The notes: generated from the letters alone by a model not told the origin. DNA of 64,000 nt from Prolixibacteraceae bacterium (GCA_019856515.1 CP082230.1:4154001-4218000), one strand, 5' to 3'; positions 1-10,640 are shown, numbered from the stretch's first letter. Made by a program: numbers and translations.

Positions 1-674
1 ATCTCTGTCTTATCTACTTCAGGGTTTAGATTAAGATCGTTTGTCGATTGGAAATTCTTAGTTTTAAGTTTTCCATAGTTTATGTGAAAATACCAGAATA
101 TATCTTTGTATGAGGTGCCATATCCGAGCTCTAATGATGTGCTATTTTCATAATATTTAGACAACTCTCTTCCATAAACTTCATAATGTAAACCTAAATA
201 TATTCCTAAACCAAATGCCTTCTTTTTTATCTCATATTCATCTAAGTTTTTAATCGCGTAAATCTGTCGGTTTAGACGTTGTAGATGCTCTTCCTGCGCC
301 TTTGTTGAATTTAAAGATTTGATTGTATCAATACTTAAATTAAACTGCATTTCTGTCTCTTTGAGTATTGAAGCACTCTCTTTTAACCTTTCGGTGTGAA
401 TAATTTTTCTTTCAGTCTCCAATTTTGATAATTCTAGCTGGCTTTTTAGCAGCTGTTGGTAAAGTAAATTATTCTTTTGAAGAGAGACTTTATTCATTTT
501 GAATGTGCTTCGTACTTCATATTTCGAAACAATTGTATCATTTTCAAGTGTGCTAATTGGGGATAACATAAACTCGTAATGATGACGCTTCTCTTTCGTA
601 CTCTTTTGTGCTGACAATTCATTATGACATATAGTGATCATAATAAGGATTAGCATTCCCACTGTTTTTTTCAT
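1..674 (-). CDS. Partial secreted protein, coiled coil plus outer-membrane-like segment
   Basis: Reading the minus strand from the ATG at 674 gives an open frame of 224 codons that runs off the window start, so the C-terminus is missing. Residues 1-24 are a typical signal peptide ending near LSAQ. Residues about 60-140 are charged and heptad-like (many K, E, L), suggesting a coiled coil. From about residue 155 the sequence turns into alternating aromatic and polar residues (for example GIYLGLHYEVYG), as in beta strands of an outer-membrane protein. I do not recognise the family. There is no downstream gene inside the window, and the gene diverges from the plus-strand gene starting at 905. Confidence 0.75.
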   Translation of the reverse strand, partial: MKKTVGMLILIMITICHNELSAQKSTKEKRHHYEFMLSPISTLENDTIVSKYEVRSTFKMNKVSLQKNNLLYQQLLKSQLELSKLETERKIIHTERLKESASILKETEMQFNLSIDTIKSLNSTKAQEEHLQRLNRQIYAIKNLDEYEIKKKAFGLGIYLGLHYEVYGRELSKYYENSTSLELGYGTSYKDIFWYFHINYGKLKTKNFQSTNDLNLNPEVDKTE

Positions 675-904
675 CGTAAATGTTGTTCTTAATGTGGTGT
701 TGTTGATTGATTATCTATAATATTATCAATAATAAGTTAATAATACAATAGTTTTAACATAGATAATAAATGTATTATGTTCGAATAGTCTTAAAAATCA
801 ACTATATTTGAATACCAATTATTAGTTACTTATATTATTAGGTTAGACATAACATATAATACGCTATTTATTAGTACCTCAAAATCTCTGTTAATTAAAG
901 TAAA

Positions 905-1852
905 ATGAAGAAGTCTTTACCTTTATTGATCTTCCTTATAACAATGGTTTTAGGAGTGCATGCCTCTACTCCTGACACCCAGATCTTCTACTACAATAAG
1001 AAGAATCGGGAAGTAAAACGAAAACGCGCGACACACTACTACCGGGTAGTGAGAAATGACTCTTTGGGAGTATATGACTTGAAGAGCTATACAATGGCAG
1101 GCATCCTGAAATGGGAGTGCACATGTTTAGCTGAGAGTATGGATATAATTCGCTGGGGTAAGTTTAATAAGAAATCGAAAGACGTTATAAAACAGTTAGT
1201 GCCGATGGGACTAGTGCTACATGGGAAGTATCGTCAATATTTCCAGAATGGTTCTTTGGTTTGTGAAAAGACTTATGACAATGGGTTAGAGATGACTTTT
1301 AGGAAGTTCTATGTCAATGGTCAAGTGATGATCGAAAAGCTATATGCAGACGGTTATATGAAGTCTTATAAGGTTTTCTACCCTAATCTTGTTCCAAAAC
1401 TATTCCGCTTATATGAAGAGGGGCGAGAAGTTAGCTTCTACTCTTATTATGAGAATGGTCAAGTAAAGATCCACCGAGAGTATAATAATGGCGATATCAT
1501 GTTGTACTCAGAGTATGATGAACATGGTAAGGTGTTGAAGAAAGTGGATCAGTTGCCTCAATATATTAATGGTACAATTGCTGATGCGCACCGTTTTATT
1601 GCAAGGTCGATACGATATCCTTCAGATGCACAAGAAGGTCATGTGACTGGAGACGTAGTGGTCATTGCAGATATTGATAGTTCTGGGGATGTTAAAGGTA
1701 CCCGTATTGTTAGAGGTGTATTTCCTTCGTTGAATGATGAAGCATGTCGAGTTGTAAAACTATTAAAGTTTGTTCCTGCGGAATCGAATAATAAGAAAGT
1801 TGATTCAGAATTAAGATTCTTAATCCGTTTTACATTGAGTAATACCATTTAG
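905..1852 (+). CDS. YwqK-repeat protein with C-terminal TonB domain
   Basis: 315 residues. Residues 1-20 form a signal peptide. Residues about 105-200 hold successive short beta-hairpin repeats of the form YxNGxxxxxxxY (HGKYRQYFQNGS, YENGQVKIHREYNNG), the pattern of YwqK/MORN-like repeat proteins. Residues about 220-312 match a TonB C-terminal domain (IARSIRYPSDAQEGHVTGDV, then LKFVPA and a final FLIRFTL strand). Such proteins are exported and have the TonB domain in the periplasm, but this one lacks the N-terminal transmembrane anchor and proline-rich spacer of a true energy transducer. It is followed by a strong hairpin terminator. Role in the cell is unknown; a part in envelope protein contacts is inference. 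Confidence 0.75.
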   Translation: MKKSLPLLIFLITMVLGVHASTPDTQIFYYNKKNREVKRKRATHYYRVVRNDSLGVYDLKSYTMAGILKWECTCLAESMDIIRWGKFNKKSKDVIKQLVPMGLVLHGKYRQYFQNGSLVCEKTYDNGLEMTFRKFYVNGQVMIEKLYADGYMKSYKVFYPNLVPKLFRLYEEGREVSFYSYYENGQVKIHREYNNGDIMLYSEYDEHGKVLKKVDQLPQYINGTIADAHRFIARSIRYPSDAQEGHVTGDVVVIADIDSSGDVKGTRIVRGVFPSLNDEACRVVKLLKFVPAESNNKKVDSELRFLIRFTLSNTI

Positions 1853-1873
1853 ATCACTCGTGATCTGTAAAAA

Positions 1874-1916
1874 TAGATAAGGGGTAGAAGTTTTATTACT
1901 TTTACCCCTTATTTAT
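1874..1916. terminator. Bidirectional hairpin terminator
   Basis: A stem of about 15 bp (ATAAGGGGTAGAAGT pairing with ATTACTTTTACCCCTTAT) with flanking A and T runs lies between the convergent YwqK/TonB gene and DMT permease gene, so it can end transcripts from both sides. Confidence 0.75.
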
Positions 1917-1932
1917 TTGTAGATAGTATGGG

Positions 1933-2841
1933 TTAAGAAGATCTCTTACTTTTACTACTGTGGATCTCTATGTATGACATAAATATTAGTCCTGCAAGTG
2001 TGATTATACCTCCTGCCACTTGATAGAACTTCGGCAGTTCCCCCCAATATAGATAGGTGCAGACAATTAGTACTAACCCCTTTGTACTCTGTATCACAGT
2101 AGCTCTTGAGGCTTCCATATACTTGAAGCTATAGTAGACTAGATTGATTGCAATAAAAGGTCCGATCACTGCCCCAATGGCAATGTTCTTGATTGCAATA
2201 GGAGGAATTTGAAGCGAATCTTTTGTGATACACAGAGCGATGCAAGCATAAATAAATAGCGCTATTGCACGATTGCTATTAAGTAGAAGCGGTGGAATAT
2301 TCTGAATCTTTGATTTGATTATAATCGTTGCGATAGCTGACACAATACAGTTTACAATCACTAGAATAGTTCCTTTATTAAGGAAGTCTCGCCACACTGC
2401 ATCTTCTGGAAAGGATGTTACAAGAATACCTACAAATGCAGCAATTAGTCCTATATATTCAAGAGGATAAATTTTCTCTTTAAGGATCGTAATCCCTAGT
2501 ATTACAGTGAATATAGGAAATAGATTACCCAACATTCCAGCAACTGCTGTATTTGGAATATAATGAATGGCACTAAAAAGTGTTATAGAGATAATTATCT
2601 CAAGGAGTCCCAGAGTAATAAGCACCTTATAGTTGTTACTCACTATCTCTTTTATCTTTTTAATAGGATTGGTAATCAATGTACTGAATCCATTCAGAAG
2701 GAGTGATAGTCCAAACCAATAGAAACAGAATTGAGATAAAGTAGCATGCTCCATTGCCTTTTTCGAGAAGATATAGATATGGCAGAAGAAGATGGTAGCT
2801 AAGATGGATAAGATATATCCTTTGGTTCTATCATTTTTCAT
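1933..2841 (-). CDS. EamA/DMT-family permease
   Basis: A polytopic inner-membrane protein of 302 residues with about ten hydrophobic segments in two tandem EamA-like halves (first half starting at KGYILSILATIFF; second half after WRDFLNKGTILVIVNCIVSA). DMT permeases export or import small metabolites; the substrate cannot be read from the sequence. The open frame extends upstream to 2967, but that part overlaps the end of pgi and runs through the pgi terminator hairpin at 2851-2884. The ATG at 2841, giving MKNDRTKGYILS, is therefore the sensible start. No clear Shine-Dalgarno is present. It lies in line with the lysS-gpsA-pgi operon but beyond its terminator. Confidence 0.85.
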   Translation of the reverse strand: MKNDRTKGYILSILATIFFCHIYIFSKKAMEHATLSQFCFYWFGLSLLLNGFSTLITNPIKKIKEIVSNNYKVLITLGLLEIIISITLFSAIHYIPNTAVAGMLGNLFPIFTVILGITILKEKIYPLEYIGLIAAFVGILVTSFPEDAVWRDFLNKGTILVIVNCIVSAIATIIIKSKIQNIPPLLLNSNRAIALFIYACIALCITKDSLQIPPIAIKNIAIGAVIGPFIAINLVYYSFKYMEASRATVIQSTKGLVLIVCTYLYWGELPKFYQVAGGIITLAGLIFMSYIEIHSSKSKRSS

Positions 2842-2850
2842 AAAGAAGTA

Positions 2851-2884
2851 AAAAAAAGGCCACATACAGAGAGTATGTGACCTT
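2851..2884 (-). terminator. Rho-independent terminator after pgi
   Basis: On the minus strand a 10-bp stem (GGTCACATAC / GTATGTGGCC, one G-T pair) with a TCTC-type loop is followed by eight T residues. It lies 18 bp past the pgi stop codon and decides that the permease gene downstream has its own start. Confidence 0.8.
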
Positions 2885-2902
2885 ATTGCATCAATATATT
2901 GA

Positions 2903-4249
2903 CTACTTAAGTTTTTCTTTAATCTTTTGAGTTTCTGCTTCAAAGCCAGGCTTCTCAAGAAGAGCAAACATATTCTTCTTATAAGCTTCTACTCCTGGTT
3001 GATCAAATGGATTTACATCAAGCATATATCCACTGATACCACATGCTTTCTCGAAGAAGTAGATCAACTGACCAAGATAGTACTCGTTGATTTCAGGAAC
3101 TTCGACTTGCATATTTGGAACCCCACCATCCACGTGAGCTAATGCAGTTCCTAGTTCAGCCATCTTATTCACTTCATCCACTCTTTTACCAGCAAGGAAG
3201 TTCAGGCTATCAAGATTTGCTTCATCTGTAGGTACAAGGACGGTATTCTTTACATTCTTGATTGAAAGAACAGTCTCAAAAAGAGTTCTTTCACCCTCTT
3301 GAATATACTGTCCCATAGAGTGAAGATCAGATGAGAAATCTACACTAGATGGGTAGATCCCTTTACCTTCTTTACCTTCACTTTCACCATATAACTGCTT
3401 CCACCACTCCGCGAAATAGTGAAGCTTAGGGTTGTAATTTACAAGGATCTCAATCTTCTTTCCATTTCTGTAAAGTTCATTTCTAACGGCAGCATATTGC
3501 GCTGCTAAGTTATCCTCGAACTTTACTTCCGGAGATGTTTGTGCTTCCATATCTTTCGCTCCTTGGATCAGTTGCGTAATATCGAATCCAGCACAAGCAA
3601 TCGCAATAAGTCCTACTGGAGTAAGAACAGAAAAACGTCCACCAACATCATCTGGAATAACAAATGTTTTATATCCTTCTTCTGTTGCAAGCTGACGTAA
3701 CGCACCCTTAGATGCATCTGTAACTGCAATGATACGACTAACTGCCTCTTCTTTGCCATATTTCGTCTCAATGTCTTTCTTCAGAACACGGAAAGCCAAT
3801 GCTGGCTCTGTAGTCGTTCCTGACTTTGAGATAACCACGATACCATACTCTTTGTGAGCAAGTAGTTGACGTAGTTCCGCAAGATAGTCTTCACTAATAT
3901 TTTGTCCTGCAAATACTACACAAGGCGCATCTCCTTTTTGGAATTGTTGGAAATTATTAGAAAGCGCATCAATAACAGCTTTGGCACCAAGGTATGAGCC
4001 TCCAATACCAACTACAACTAATATATCAAGTTTTTTTGCTGCTAACTTTTGTGCCGTTGCTTTAACATCAGCAATGTGTTCGTCAGTAATGCTTGAAGGC
4101 AAGTTAACCCACCCCAAGTAATCATTACCACGCATTGTCTTTTCGTGTAATGCAACATTAAACTTTTCAGCATCTGCTTTATAGCTATCGATAGCTTCTT
4201 GGCTTATAAAGCCTAAGGCACGATTAAGATTAAGCGAGATATTTTCCAT
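2903..4249 (-). CDS. pgi: Glucose-6-phosphate isomerase
   Basis: 448 residues, the usual length of the short bacterial form. It interconverts glucose-6-phosphate and fructose-6-phosphate in glycolysis and gluconeogenesis in the cytoplasm. Visible family signatures are [18 protein letters not shown] (sugar phosphate binding), [20 protein letters not shown] (SIS-type phosphate loop), [12 protein letters not shown], and near the C-terminus [11 protein letters not shown] with the conserved lysine. It is the last gene of the lysS-gpsA-pgi run, starting 26 bp after the gpsA stop, and ends at a strong terminator. Nothing odd was seen. Confidence 0.96.
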   Translation of the reverse strand: MENISLNLNRALGFISQEAIDSYKADAEKFNVALHEKTMRGNDYLGWVNLPSSITDEHIADVKATAQKLAAKKLDILVVVGIGGSYLGAKAVIDALSNNFQQFQKGDAPCVVFAGQNISEDYLAELRQLLAHKEYGIVVISKSGTTTEPALAFRVLKKDIETKYGKEEAVSRIIAVTDASKGALRQLATEEGYKTFVIPDDVGGRFSVLTPVGLIAIACAGFDITQLIQGAKDMEAQTSPEVKFEDNLAAQYAAVRNELYRNGKKIEILVNYNPKLHYFAEWWKQLYGESEGKEGKGIYPSSVDFSSDLHSMGQYIQEGERTLFETVLSIKNVKNTVLVPTDEANLDSLNFLAGKRVDEVNKMAELGTALAHVDGGVPNMQVEVPEINEYYLGQLIYFFEKACGISGYMLDVNPFDQPGVEAYKKNMFALLEKPGFEAETQKIKEKLK

Positions 4250-4275
4250 CTTTATTTCGTTTTTGTAATATGTCT

Positions 4276-5280
4276 CTATCTAAGATGTTCAGTCAACAAT
4301 CGCAGCTCAATAGAAGGTGAGATGTTCTCATATAAGATATTATAAACCGCGTCAGTAATCGGCATATTTACATTATATCTCTCATTGATCTCCTTAATAC
4401 ATTTCACCGCATAATAGCCCTCTGCAACCATGTGCATCTCCAACATCGCAGATCTAGTAGAGTATCCTTTTCCAATCATCATACCAAAAGTTCGGTTACG
4501 AGAGAATTGAGAATATCCCGTTACAAGAAGATCTCCAAGATAGGCACTTGATTTGATGTCGCGAGTGATAGGATGCACTGTATCCACAAAGCGTTTGATC
4601 TCTTGGATACCATTAGATATCAGTACTGCTTGGAAGTTGTCTCCATAACGGAGTCCATGTGCAATACCAGAAGCAAGAGAGACGATATTTTTAATTACAG
4701 ATGAGTACTCTGTCCCATAAATATCTTCACTAATATGGGTGCGAATGAATGGGCATTCAAGATTGAATGCAAATTGTCTTGCCTTCTTAATATCCGGACA
4801 AGCAATCGTCAAATAAGAGAGCAATTCTCTTGCCACCTCTTCAGCATGACATGGTCCCGCAATAACGCCTATTGACTCAAAAGGAACGTTAAAACGCTGG
4901 TGGAAGAATTCACCAACAATGGTATTGTCGTCAGGGACAATACCTTTAATTGCTGATACAATGAATTTATTTGAGATATCTACAGTTAAATCTTTAACTG
5001 CATCTTTCAAGAATGCCGAAGGCACTACAAAGATTAAGATATCTGAATCTTCCGCTATCTTATTGATATCTGTATAGAAATGAATTCTATCCGTATCAAA
5101 TTCAACAGCACGCAGATACTTTGGGTTATGCTTATATTTCTTAAAGAGCTTGACATTATCTTCTGATCGGAAATACCAATTAAACTCTTTAACATTATGC
5201 ATAAGCATCTTGGCGAGAGCTGTTGCCCAGCTCCCGCTTCCAATTACTGCAATTCTTTGATTGTTATTTATTTCAGCCAT
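4276..5280 (-). CDS. gpsA: NAD(P)-dependent glycerol-3-phosphate dehydrogenase
   Basis: 334 residues. It reduces dihydroxyacetone phosphate to sn-glycerol-3-phosphate for phospholipid synthesis. The N-terminal Rossmann fold shows [15 protein letters not shown]. The later motifs [17 protein letters not shown] and [18 protein letters not shown] carry the family's catalytic lysine, and [18 protein letters not shown] forms the substrate loop. It begins 12 bp after the lysS stop, which points to co-transcription with lysS and pgi. Grouping a lipid precursor enzyme with LysS and Pgi fits a simple housekeeping operon. Confidence 0.95.
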   Translation of the reverse strand: MAEINNNQRIAVIGSGSWATALAKMLMHNVKEFNWYFRSEDNVKLFKKYKHNPKYLRAVEFDTDRIHFYTDINKIAEDSDILIFVVPSAFLKDAVKDLTVDISNKFIVSAIKGIVPDDNTIVGEFFHQRFNVPFESIGVIAGPCHAEEVARELLSYLTIACPDIKKARQFAFNLECPFIRTHISEDIYGTEYSSVIKNIVSLASGIAHGLRYGDNFQAVLISNGIQEIKRFVDTVHPITRDIKSSAYLGDLLVTGYSQFSRNRTFGMMIGKGYSTRSAMLEMHMVAEGYYAVKCIKEINERYNVNMPITDAVYNILYENISPSIELRLLTEHLR

Positions 5281-5292
5281 TTAGCTTCTAAC

Positions 5293-7014
5293 TTAGTTGA
5301 ACCAACTCTTCACTTCCTCTGCAGATGGATTTTGAAGACCAAGTTTATTCTTTTTATTGAAACCACAAAGGTCATTAAATAGTTTACCTGGCTTCATCTC
5401 TTGAAGTTCAGCAACTTTCTGAATTCCCATTTTTCTAAGTACTTCGATCCATTCTGGAACAACACCTAGCTCTTCAAACTTACTATCTGGGTCAACAGTT
5501 GCTTTCTTCTCTGGTTTCATCTGAGGGAAGAAAAGTACATCTTGAATAGATGATGAATTCGTCATCAACATGGTTAAGCGGTCAATACCGATACCCATAC
5601 CTGATGTAGGAGGCATACCATACTCAAGTGCTCTAACAAAGTCCATATCAATAAACATAGCTTCGTCATCCCCTTTTTCAGATAGCTTCAATTGATCTTG
5701 GAAACGCTCTAACTGATCGATAGGATCGTTAAGCTCAGAATAAGCATTACATAGCTCTTTTCCGTTAACCATCAACTCAAAACGCTCTGTAAGATCAGGG
5801 TTCGTACGGTGTTTTTTACACAGAGGAGACATCTCTATTGGGTAATCCGTAATGAAAGTAGGCTGGATGTAGTTCCCTTCACACTTTTCACCAAATATCT
5901 CATCAATTAATTTTCCTTTACCCATAGAAGGGTCTACTTCAACATCTATCTTTTTACAAACGTCGATTAGTGCAGCTTCATCCATACCTGCAATATCAAT
6001 ACCCGTATGTTCTTTGATCGAGTCGATCATCGTAATACGTTTGAATGGTCGTTTGAAATCAATCTCTTTATCTCCTACTTGCACTTTGGTTGTACCATGC
6101 AATTCAAGTGCAACTTTTTCGATCATCTCTTCCGTGAAGTCCATCATCCAGTTGTAGTCTTTGTAAGCTACATAGATCTCCATCACTGTAAATTCAGGAT
6201 TGTGGGTTCTATCCATTCCCTCGTTACGGAAGTCTTTTGCGAACTCATATACACCATCAAAACCACCAACAATAAGACGCTTCAAATATAGCTCATTTGC
6301 GATACGCATATAAAGAGGCATATTTAATGCATTGTGGTGTGTTGCAAATGGACGAGCAGATGCACCACCAGGTATCGGTTGAAGGATAGGTGTTTCAACT
6401 TCAAGATAACCTTTCTCATTGAACATATTTCTCATCGTATTGACGATCTTTGTTCTTTTAACAAAAGCATCTTTAACCTGTGGATTTACAATTAGGTCGA
6501 CATAACGTTGACGATAACGCATCTCTGGATCCGTAAACGCATCAAATGTCTTTCCATCTTTCTCTTTTACAATAGGAAGCGGTTTAAGAGACTTACTAAG
6601 AACCACTAGCTCTTTAGCATGAATGGAGATCTCCCCAACCTGCGTAACGAATGCAAAACCTTTGATTCCGATAATATCACCGATATCTAAAAGCTTCTTG
6701 AACACGTCATTGTAAAGCGTTTTGTCGTCTCCTTCACAGATCTCGTCGCGATTGACATAAATCTGAATACGACCGTTATGATCCTGAAGCTCTGCAAAAG
6801 AGGCCTTCCCCATAATGCGTCGACTCATAATACGACCAGCAATAACAACCTCTTGGTAGTTATTCTTTTCGGCATCAAAGTTCTCTTTGATCTCCTTACT
6901 TGTCGCATTCACTTCGAATTCTTCTGCTGGGTATGCTTCGATACCTAATTCTCTTAACTTCTGAAGAGAATTTCTTCTTATTATCTCTTGTTCGCTTAGC
7001 TCTATTCTGCTCAT
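5293..7014 (-). CDS. lysS: Lysyl-tRNA synthetase, class II
   Basis: 573 residues. It charges tRNA-Lys with lysine in the cytoplasm. The N-terminal OB fold ([20 protein letters not shown]) binds the anticodon. The class II core shows motif 2 ([17 protein letters not shown]) and motif 3 ([15 protein letters not shown]). About 65 extra residues follow motif 3, ending in a helix-hairpin-like tail ([19 protein letters not shown]); a tail of this kind is usual in Bacteroidota LysS. First gene of an operon with gpsA and pgi. The start is the ATG at 7014; a possible -7 box lies about 145 bp upstream. Confidence 0.96.
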   Translation of the reverse strand: MSRIELSEQEIIRRNSLQKLRELGIEAYPAEEFEVNATSKEIKENFDAEKNNYQEVVIAGRIMSRRIMGKASFAELQDHNGRIQIYVNRDEICEGDDKTLYNDVFKKLLDIGDIIGIKGFAFVTQVGEISIHAKELVVLSKSLKPLPIVKEKDGKTFDAFTDPEMRYRQRYVDLIVNPQVKDAFVKRTKIVNTMRNMFNEKGYLEVETPILQPIPGGASARPFATHHNALNMPLYMRIANELYLKRLIVGGFDGVYEFAKDFRNEGMDRTHNPEFTVMEIYVAYKDYNWMMDFTEEMIEKVALELHGTTKVQVGDKEIDFKRPFKRITMIDSIKEHTGIDIAGMDEAALIDVCKKIDVEVDPSMGKGKLIDEIFGEKCEGNYIQPTFITDYPIEMSPLCKKHRTNPDLTERFELMVNGKELCNAYSELNDPIDQLERFQDQLKLSEKGDDEAMFIDMDFVRALEYGMPPTSGMGIGIDRLTMLMTNSSSIQDVLFFPQMKPEKKATVDPDSKFEELGVVPEWIEVLRKMGIQKVAELQEMKPGKLFNDLCGFNKKNKLGLQNPSAEEVKSWFN

Positions 7015-7158
7015 TTTGTAAAGATGAGATGGGTTAATCGGCAGATTCCAAATAATTGATCTTTTGAGAATATACCCGTAAATATATCATTCCAACTGTT
7101 TCAGATCTGCCTACCAATGTAAAAGGGCAAAATTAAAAAAATGTTTGCTTACTTCTAT

Positions 7159-7166
7159 CAAAAATA
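7159..7166 (-). promoter_or_regulatory. Possible -7 box for lysS operon
   Basis: Minus-strand TATTTTTG fits the Bacteroidota TAnnTTTG box. No good TTG at -33 is visible and the leader would be about 145 nt, so this is weak. Confidence 0.25.
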
Positions 7167-7435
7167 GGGCTTTTCTTCACATGTGTAGTTTTTTTCTTTT
7201 TTTTTCATTAGAATTAAGTCTCTCAATGGTAGTGTATTAACTAAAATAGAATGCCTTGATTATTATGATATATTTAGTTAAATTATTCAGTATCAATACT
7301 TGACGAAGGTTGGTGTTAAGTTTTTGATATACAATTGGATGAGCTCGTATTATGGTGGAGTAATGATTGAACAATTTCTTCTATTGTGTGTAATAATAAA
7401 ATAGAATGACTTATTTTAGGCTTCTCCAAATGCTC

Positions 7436-7465
7436 TTGCAAAAAGAACCTCTTTTCTTATCTTTG
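7436..7465 (+). promoter_or_regulatory. Likely recJ promoter
   Basis: TTG at 7436-7438, 19 bp of spacer, then TATCTTTG at 7458-7465 match the Bacteroidota -33/-7 consensus (TTTG and TAnnTTTG) in both sequence and spacing. A second TACTTTTG at 7475-7482 lies just downstream. The leader to recJ would be about 75 nt. Confidence 0.5.
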
Positions 7466-7545
7466 GGATACCTATACTTTTGGTCTTAGGAAAACAGAAA
7501 TGTTTTGTTCTAGATCTAGATATACAATAGACGAAAGGATATCAC

Positions 7546-9267
7546 ATGCAAAAAGAGTGGAAATATAGAAAACCCGGCGATGCTAATCAGATAAAGATTT
7601 TGTCGGCTGCACTCGGGGTAGATATGGCAATCGCAAATCTATTAGTTCAGAGAGGAGTGACAACTTTCGATGATGCGAAAATGTTCTTTCGTCCAAAATT
7701 GAGTGACCTTCACGACCCTTTCCTTATGAAAGATATGGATAAGGCGGTGGATCGTCTGCATCAAGCTATTGAAAATCAGGAGAAAGTCTTAGTGTATGGA
7801 GACTATGATGTTGATGGTACCACTTCGGTTGCATTGATGTGTAGCTTTATCCGTAAATTTATCAAAGAGTATGAGTACTACATTCCCGATAGATATATAG
7901 AAGGTTATGGAGTCTCTACCCAAGGTATAGAGTACGCTGCAGAAAATAAATTTGATTTAATCATTGTTTTAGACTGTGGTATTAAAGCGGTCGATAAGGT
8001 GGCGTTAGCCACGCAATATGGGATAGACTTTATCATTTGTGACCACCACAACCCTGATGAGATAATACCAGATGCTGTCGCCGTGTTAAACCCCAAACAG
8101 ATCGACTGTAATTATCCTTACAAGGAGCTGTCAGGATGTGGTGTGGGCTTTAAATTTGTACATGCTTACTGTCTGAAACATGACATCCCTTTGGATGTAA
8201 TATATGATTTCCTCGATTTTGTTGTCGTTAGTATCGCTGCTGATATTGTCCCTATCACTGGAGAGAATCGTGTATTGGCCTATTGGGGGCTTCAGAAACT
8301 CAATAGTGCTCCCTCTATCGGATTAAAAACGATAATTCAAAATGCAGGTGTCTCAGGACAAGAGCTTCGGATTAACGATATCGTCTTCAAAATAGGGCCA
8401 CGATTAAATGCCTCTGGTCGTATTGAGCATGGAAACAAATCGGTTCGTATCTTGCTTAGCGAAAAAGCAGAAGAGGCATCACAGCTTGGTAGTAAGATTG
8501 ATGAGTTTAATGAAATTCGTAAAACACTCGATCGTGATATTACCAACGAAGCGCTACATATGATTCTCGACAACAAAGAGCTGGTAGAGAAAAAAAGTAC
8601 TGTTCTATATAATCGTGATTGGCACAAAGGCGTAGTTGGAATTGTAGCATCTCGTTTAACCGAACAGTTCTATAGACCCACAATTATTCTTACCGAATCC
8701 AATGGTTTAGCCACAGGTTCTGCTCGTAGTGTTGGTTCGTTCGATCTATATGAGGCCATTGGTAAATGTTCAGATCTTCTAGAGTCTTATGGTGGTCATA
8801 TGTTTGCTGCTGGTTTGACCCTGAAAATAGATAAATTAGGCGAATTCACACGTCGATTCAATCAGATTGTAGAGGAGTCTTTGAGCGAAAAAGATATGGT
8901 TCAAACTATCGAAATTGACGCAAAAGTTTCACTTTCCGATATAAATCCTAAATTTGTAAGAATTTTGAAGCAGTTTGAACCTTTAGGACCTCATAACAAT
9001 GCTCCTGTATTTGTAACAGAAGACGTCTTAGATCATGGTACAAGTAGGTTGGTGGGTAAGAATCTAGAACACTTAAAGTTAGATCTAGTCGAACCCAATC
9101 GTTCAACCTCTGTGTTTTCCGGAATAGCCTTTTCACAAGGACACTATTTCGATATCGTAAAACAAGCTATGCCGTTTGATGTCTGCTATACCATTACGGA
9201 GAATGAGTTTAGAGGAAAGGTATCGACACAATTAAATGTCAAAGATATTCGTTCTCACGAGTCCTAA
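7546..9267 (+). CDS. recJ: Single-stranded-DNA-specific exonuclease RecJ
   Basis: 573 residues, normal for RecJ. A 5'-3' exonuclease on single-stranded DNA used in RecF-type recombination and mismatch repair. DHH-family motifs are plain: VYGDYDVDGTTSVAL (motif I), VLDCG (motif II), CDHHNPDEI (motif III, the DHH), and SYGGHMFAAGLTL of the DHHA1 domain. A C-terminal OB-like domain follows (LGPHNNAPVFVTEDV). It is transcribed alone or with the permease gene 69 bp downstream. Confidence 0.96.
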   Translation: MQKEWKYRKPGDANQIKILSAALGVDMAIANLLVQRGVTTFDDAKMFFRPKLSDLHDPFLMKDMDKAVDRLHQAIENQEKVLVYGDYDVDGTTSVALMCSFIRKFIKEYEYYIPDRYIEGYGVSTQGIEYAAENKFDLIIVLDCGIKAVDKVALATQYGIDFIICDHHNPDEIIPDAVAVLNPKQIDCNYPYKELSGCGVGFKFVHAYCLKHDIPLDVIYDFLDFVVVSIAADIVPITGENRVLAYWGLQKLNSAPSIGLKTIIQNAGVSGQELRINDIVFKIGPRLNASGRIEHGNKSVRILLSEKAEEASQLGSKIDEFNEIRKTLDRDITNEALHMILDNKELVEKKSTVLYNRDWHKGVVGIVASRLTEQFYRPTIILTESNGLATGSARSVGSFDLYEAIGKCSDLLESYGGHMFAAGLTLKIDKLGEFTRRFNQIVEESLSEKDMVQTIEIDAKVSLSDINPKFVRILKQFEPLGPHNNAPVFVTEDVLDHGTSRLVGKNLEHLKLDLVEPNRSTSVFSGIAFSQGHYFDIVKQAMPFDVCYTITENEFRGKVSTQLNVKDIRSHES

Positions 9268-9336
9268 TAGGTACAGATCGTTTTTAAAATGATTACGTAA
9301 ATTATTTCTTATTTTGTAACCATTTTTTGCTGTACT

Positions 9337-10566
9337 ATGAACTCTACGTCTCGTACGTCGATTGGGGTGAAAGAAACCATCCTCGGAATTCAATTTCTAT
9401 TTGTAGCCTTTGGTGCTACTGTACTCGTTCCCCTTTTAGTAGGGATTGACCCATCTGTTGCTCTATTTACCGCTGGAGTTGGAACCATCATTTTTCATTT
9501 TATTACCAAAGGAAAAGTTCCTGTTTATCTAGGAAGTAGTTTTGCCTTCATCGCACCAATGATTGCTTGTTCTAAGCTCTATGGTATGCCAGCGATGTTC
9601 GGAGGTATTATTGCCGTTGGGATTGTTTACACCATCATCTCTACTGTCATTAAGCTGCGTGGTTCGCGCTTTATTGAACTTCTCTTTCCTTCTGTGGTCG
9701 TCGGCCCTGTGATTATGCTGATCGGATTGTCGTTAGCTCCCAATGGAGTGAATATGGCAAAGACCAATTGGGCAATTTCAGGTTCCGTACTAATGGTTGC
9801 AATTTTTACAGTAATGGCAGGAAAGGGGATATTTAAACTTATCCCCATTTTTGTGGGCTTGGCTTTCGGTTATATCCTTTCTATGGTGCTTGGAGCTGTA
9901 AATTATGACCCAATTATCAATGCGGATTGGTTTGCGCTACCAAAACTGCAATCTCCAGAGTTTCGTTGGGAAGCCATACTCTACATGATTCCTGTGGCAA
10001 TTGCTCCAATCATTGAGCATGTTGGGGATATGTATGCGATTGGTGGTGTGGTGAACAAAAACTACATTAAAGACCCTGGGCTTAACCGCACACTTCTTGG
10101 TGATGGTATCGCTACTATGTTTGCAGGTTTCTTTGGTGGACCACCAAACACAACTTACTCTGAGGTAACAGGTGCTGTTTCTCTAACGAAAGTAACCAAT
10201 CCTGCTATTTTGAGAATAACAGCTGTCACAGCGATTGTCTTCTCTCTATGTGGTAAAGTTAGTGGTTTCCTTCAAACGATTCCACAAGCTGTTTTGGGTG
10301 GATTGATGCTCCTTCTTTTTGGTATGATTGCTAGTGTCGGAATCAAGACTCTAGTGGATTCTCGAATTGATATGAACAACACAAGAAACCAAGTGATCAT
10401 CTCTGTAGTTCTTACTATGGGTATTGGTGGTGCAGTCTTCCAAATTGGAGACTTTGCGCTTCAAGGAATTGGTCTAGCTTCTATTGTTGGGGTTATTCTA
10501 AACCTAATTCTTCCTGGACGTTCTAAAGCAGTGAAAAAATCTGCAAAAGATGATATTGTGATCTAA
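9337..10566 (+). CDS. uraA: Uracil/xanthine permease (NCS2 family)
   Basis: 409 residues, about 12 to 14 hydrophobic segments. An inner-membrane nucleobase:cation symporter. Family signs are GIQFLFVAFGATVLVPLLVG in the first helix, PVYLGSSFAFIAP (the TM3 substrate half-helix region), APIIEHVGDMYAIG with the conserved glutamate, and GGPPNTTYSEVTGAVSLT. Sequence features lean to uracil (UraA) rather than xanthine, but the substrate is by family resemblance only. It ends before a strong terminator at 10597-10640. Confidence 0.88.
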   Translation: MNSTSRTSIGVKETILGIQFLFVAFGATVLVPLLVGIDPSVALFTAGVGTIIFHFITKGKVPVYLGSSFAFIAPMIACSKLYGMPAMFGGIIAVGIVYTIISTVIKLRGSRFIELLFPSVVVGPVIMLIGLSLAPNGVNMAKTNWAISGSVLMVAIFTVMAGKGIFKLIPIFVGLAFGYILSMVLGAVNYDPIINADWFALPKLQSPEFRWEAILYMIPVAIAPIIEHVGDMYAIGGVVNKNYIKDPGLNRTLLGDGIATMFAGFFGGPPNTTYSEVTGAVSLTKVTNPAILRITAVTAIVFSLCGKVSGFLQTIPQAVLGGLMLLLFGMIASVGIKTLVDSRIDMNNTRNQVIISVVLTMGIGGAVFQIGDFALQGIGLASIVGVILNLILPGRSKAVKKSAKDDIVI

Positions 10567-10596
10567 TTCAGATCATCTTGCTTCTTACAACCAACT

Positions 10597-10640
10597 AAAA
10601 AGTGTATCGAGAACCTTGGGTTTTCAATACACTTTTTTTT
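10597..10640 (+). terminator. Terminator after uraA
   Basis: AAAAGTGTAT pairs with ATACACTTTT around a roughly 23-nt internal part, followed by a run of T. Confidence 0.75.

Larger units (their letters stand above)
7015..7545. other. Divergent intergenic region between lysS and recJ
   Basis: 531 bp without a convincing reading frame on either strand. It is AT-rich and contains candidate promoters for both divergent genes (listed separately). No riboswitch or hairpin of note was recognised. Confidence 0.6.
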
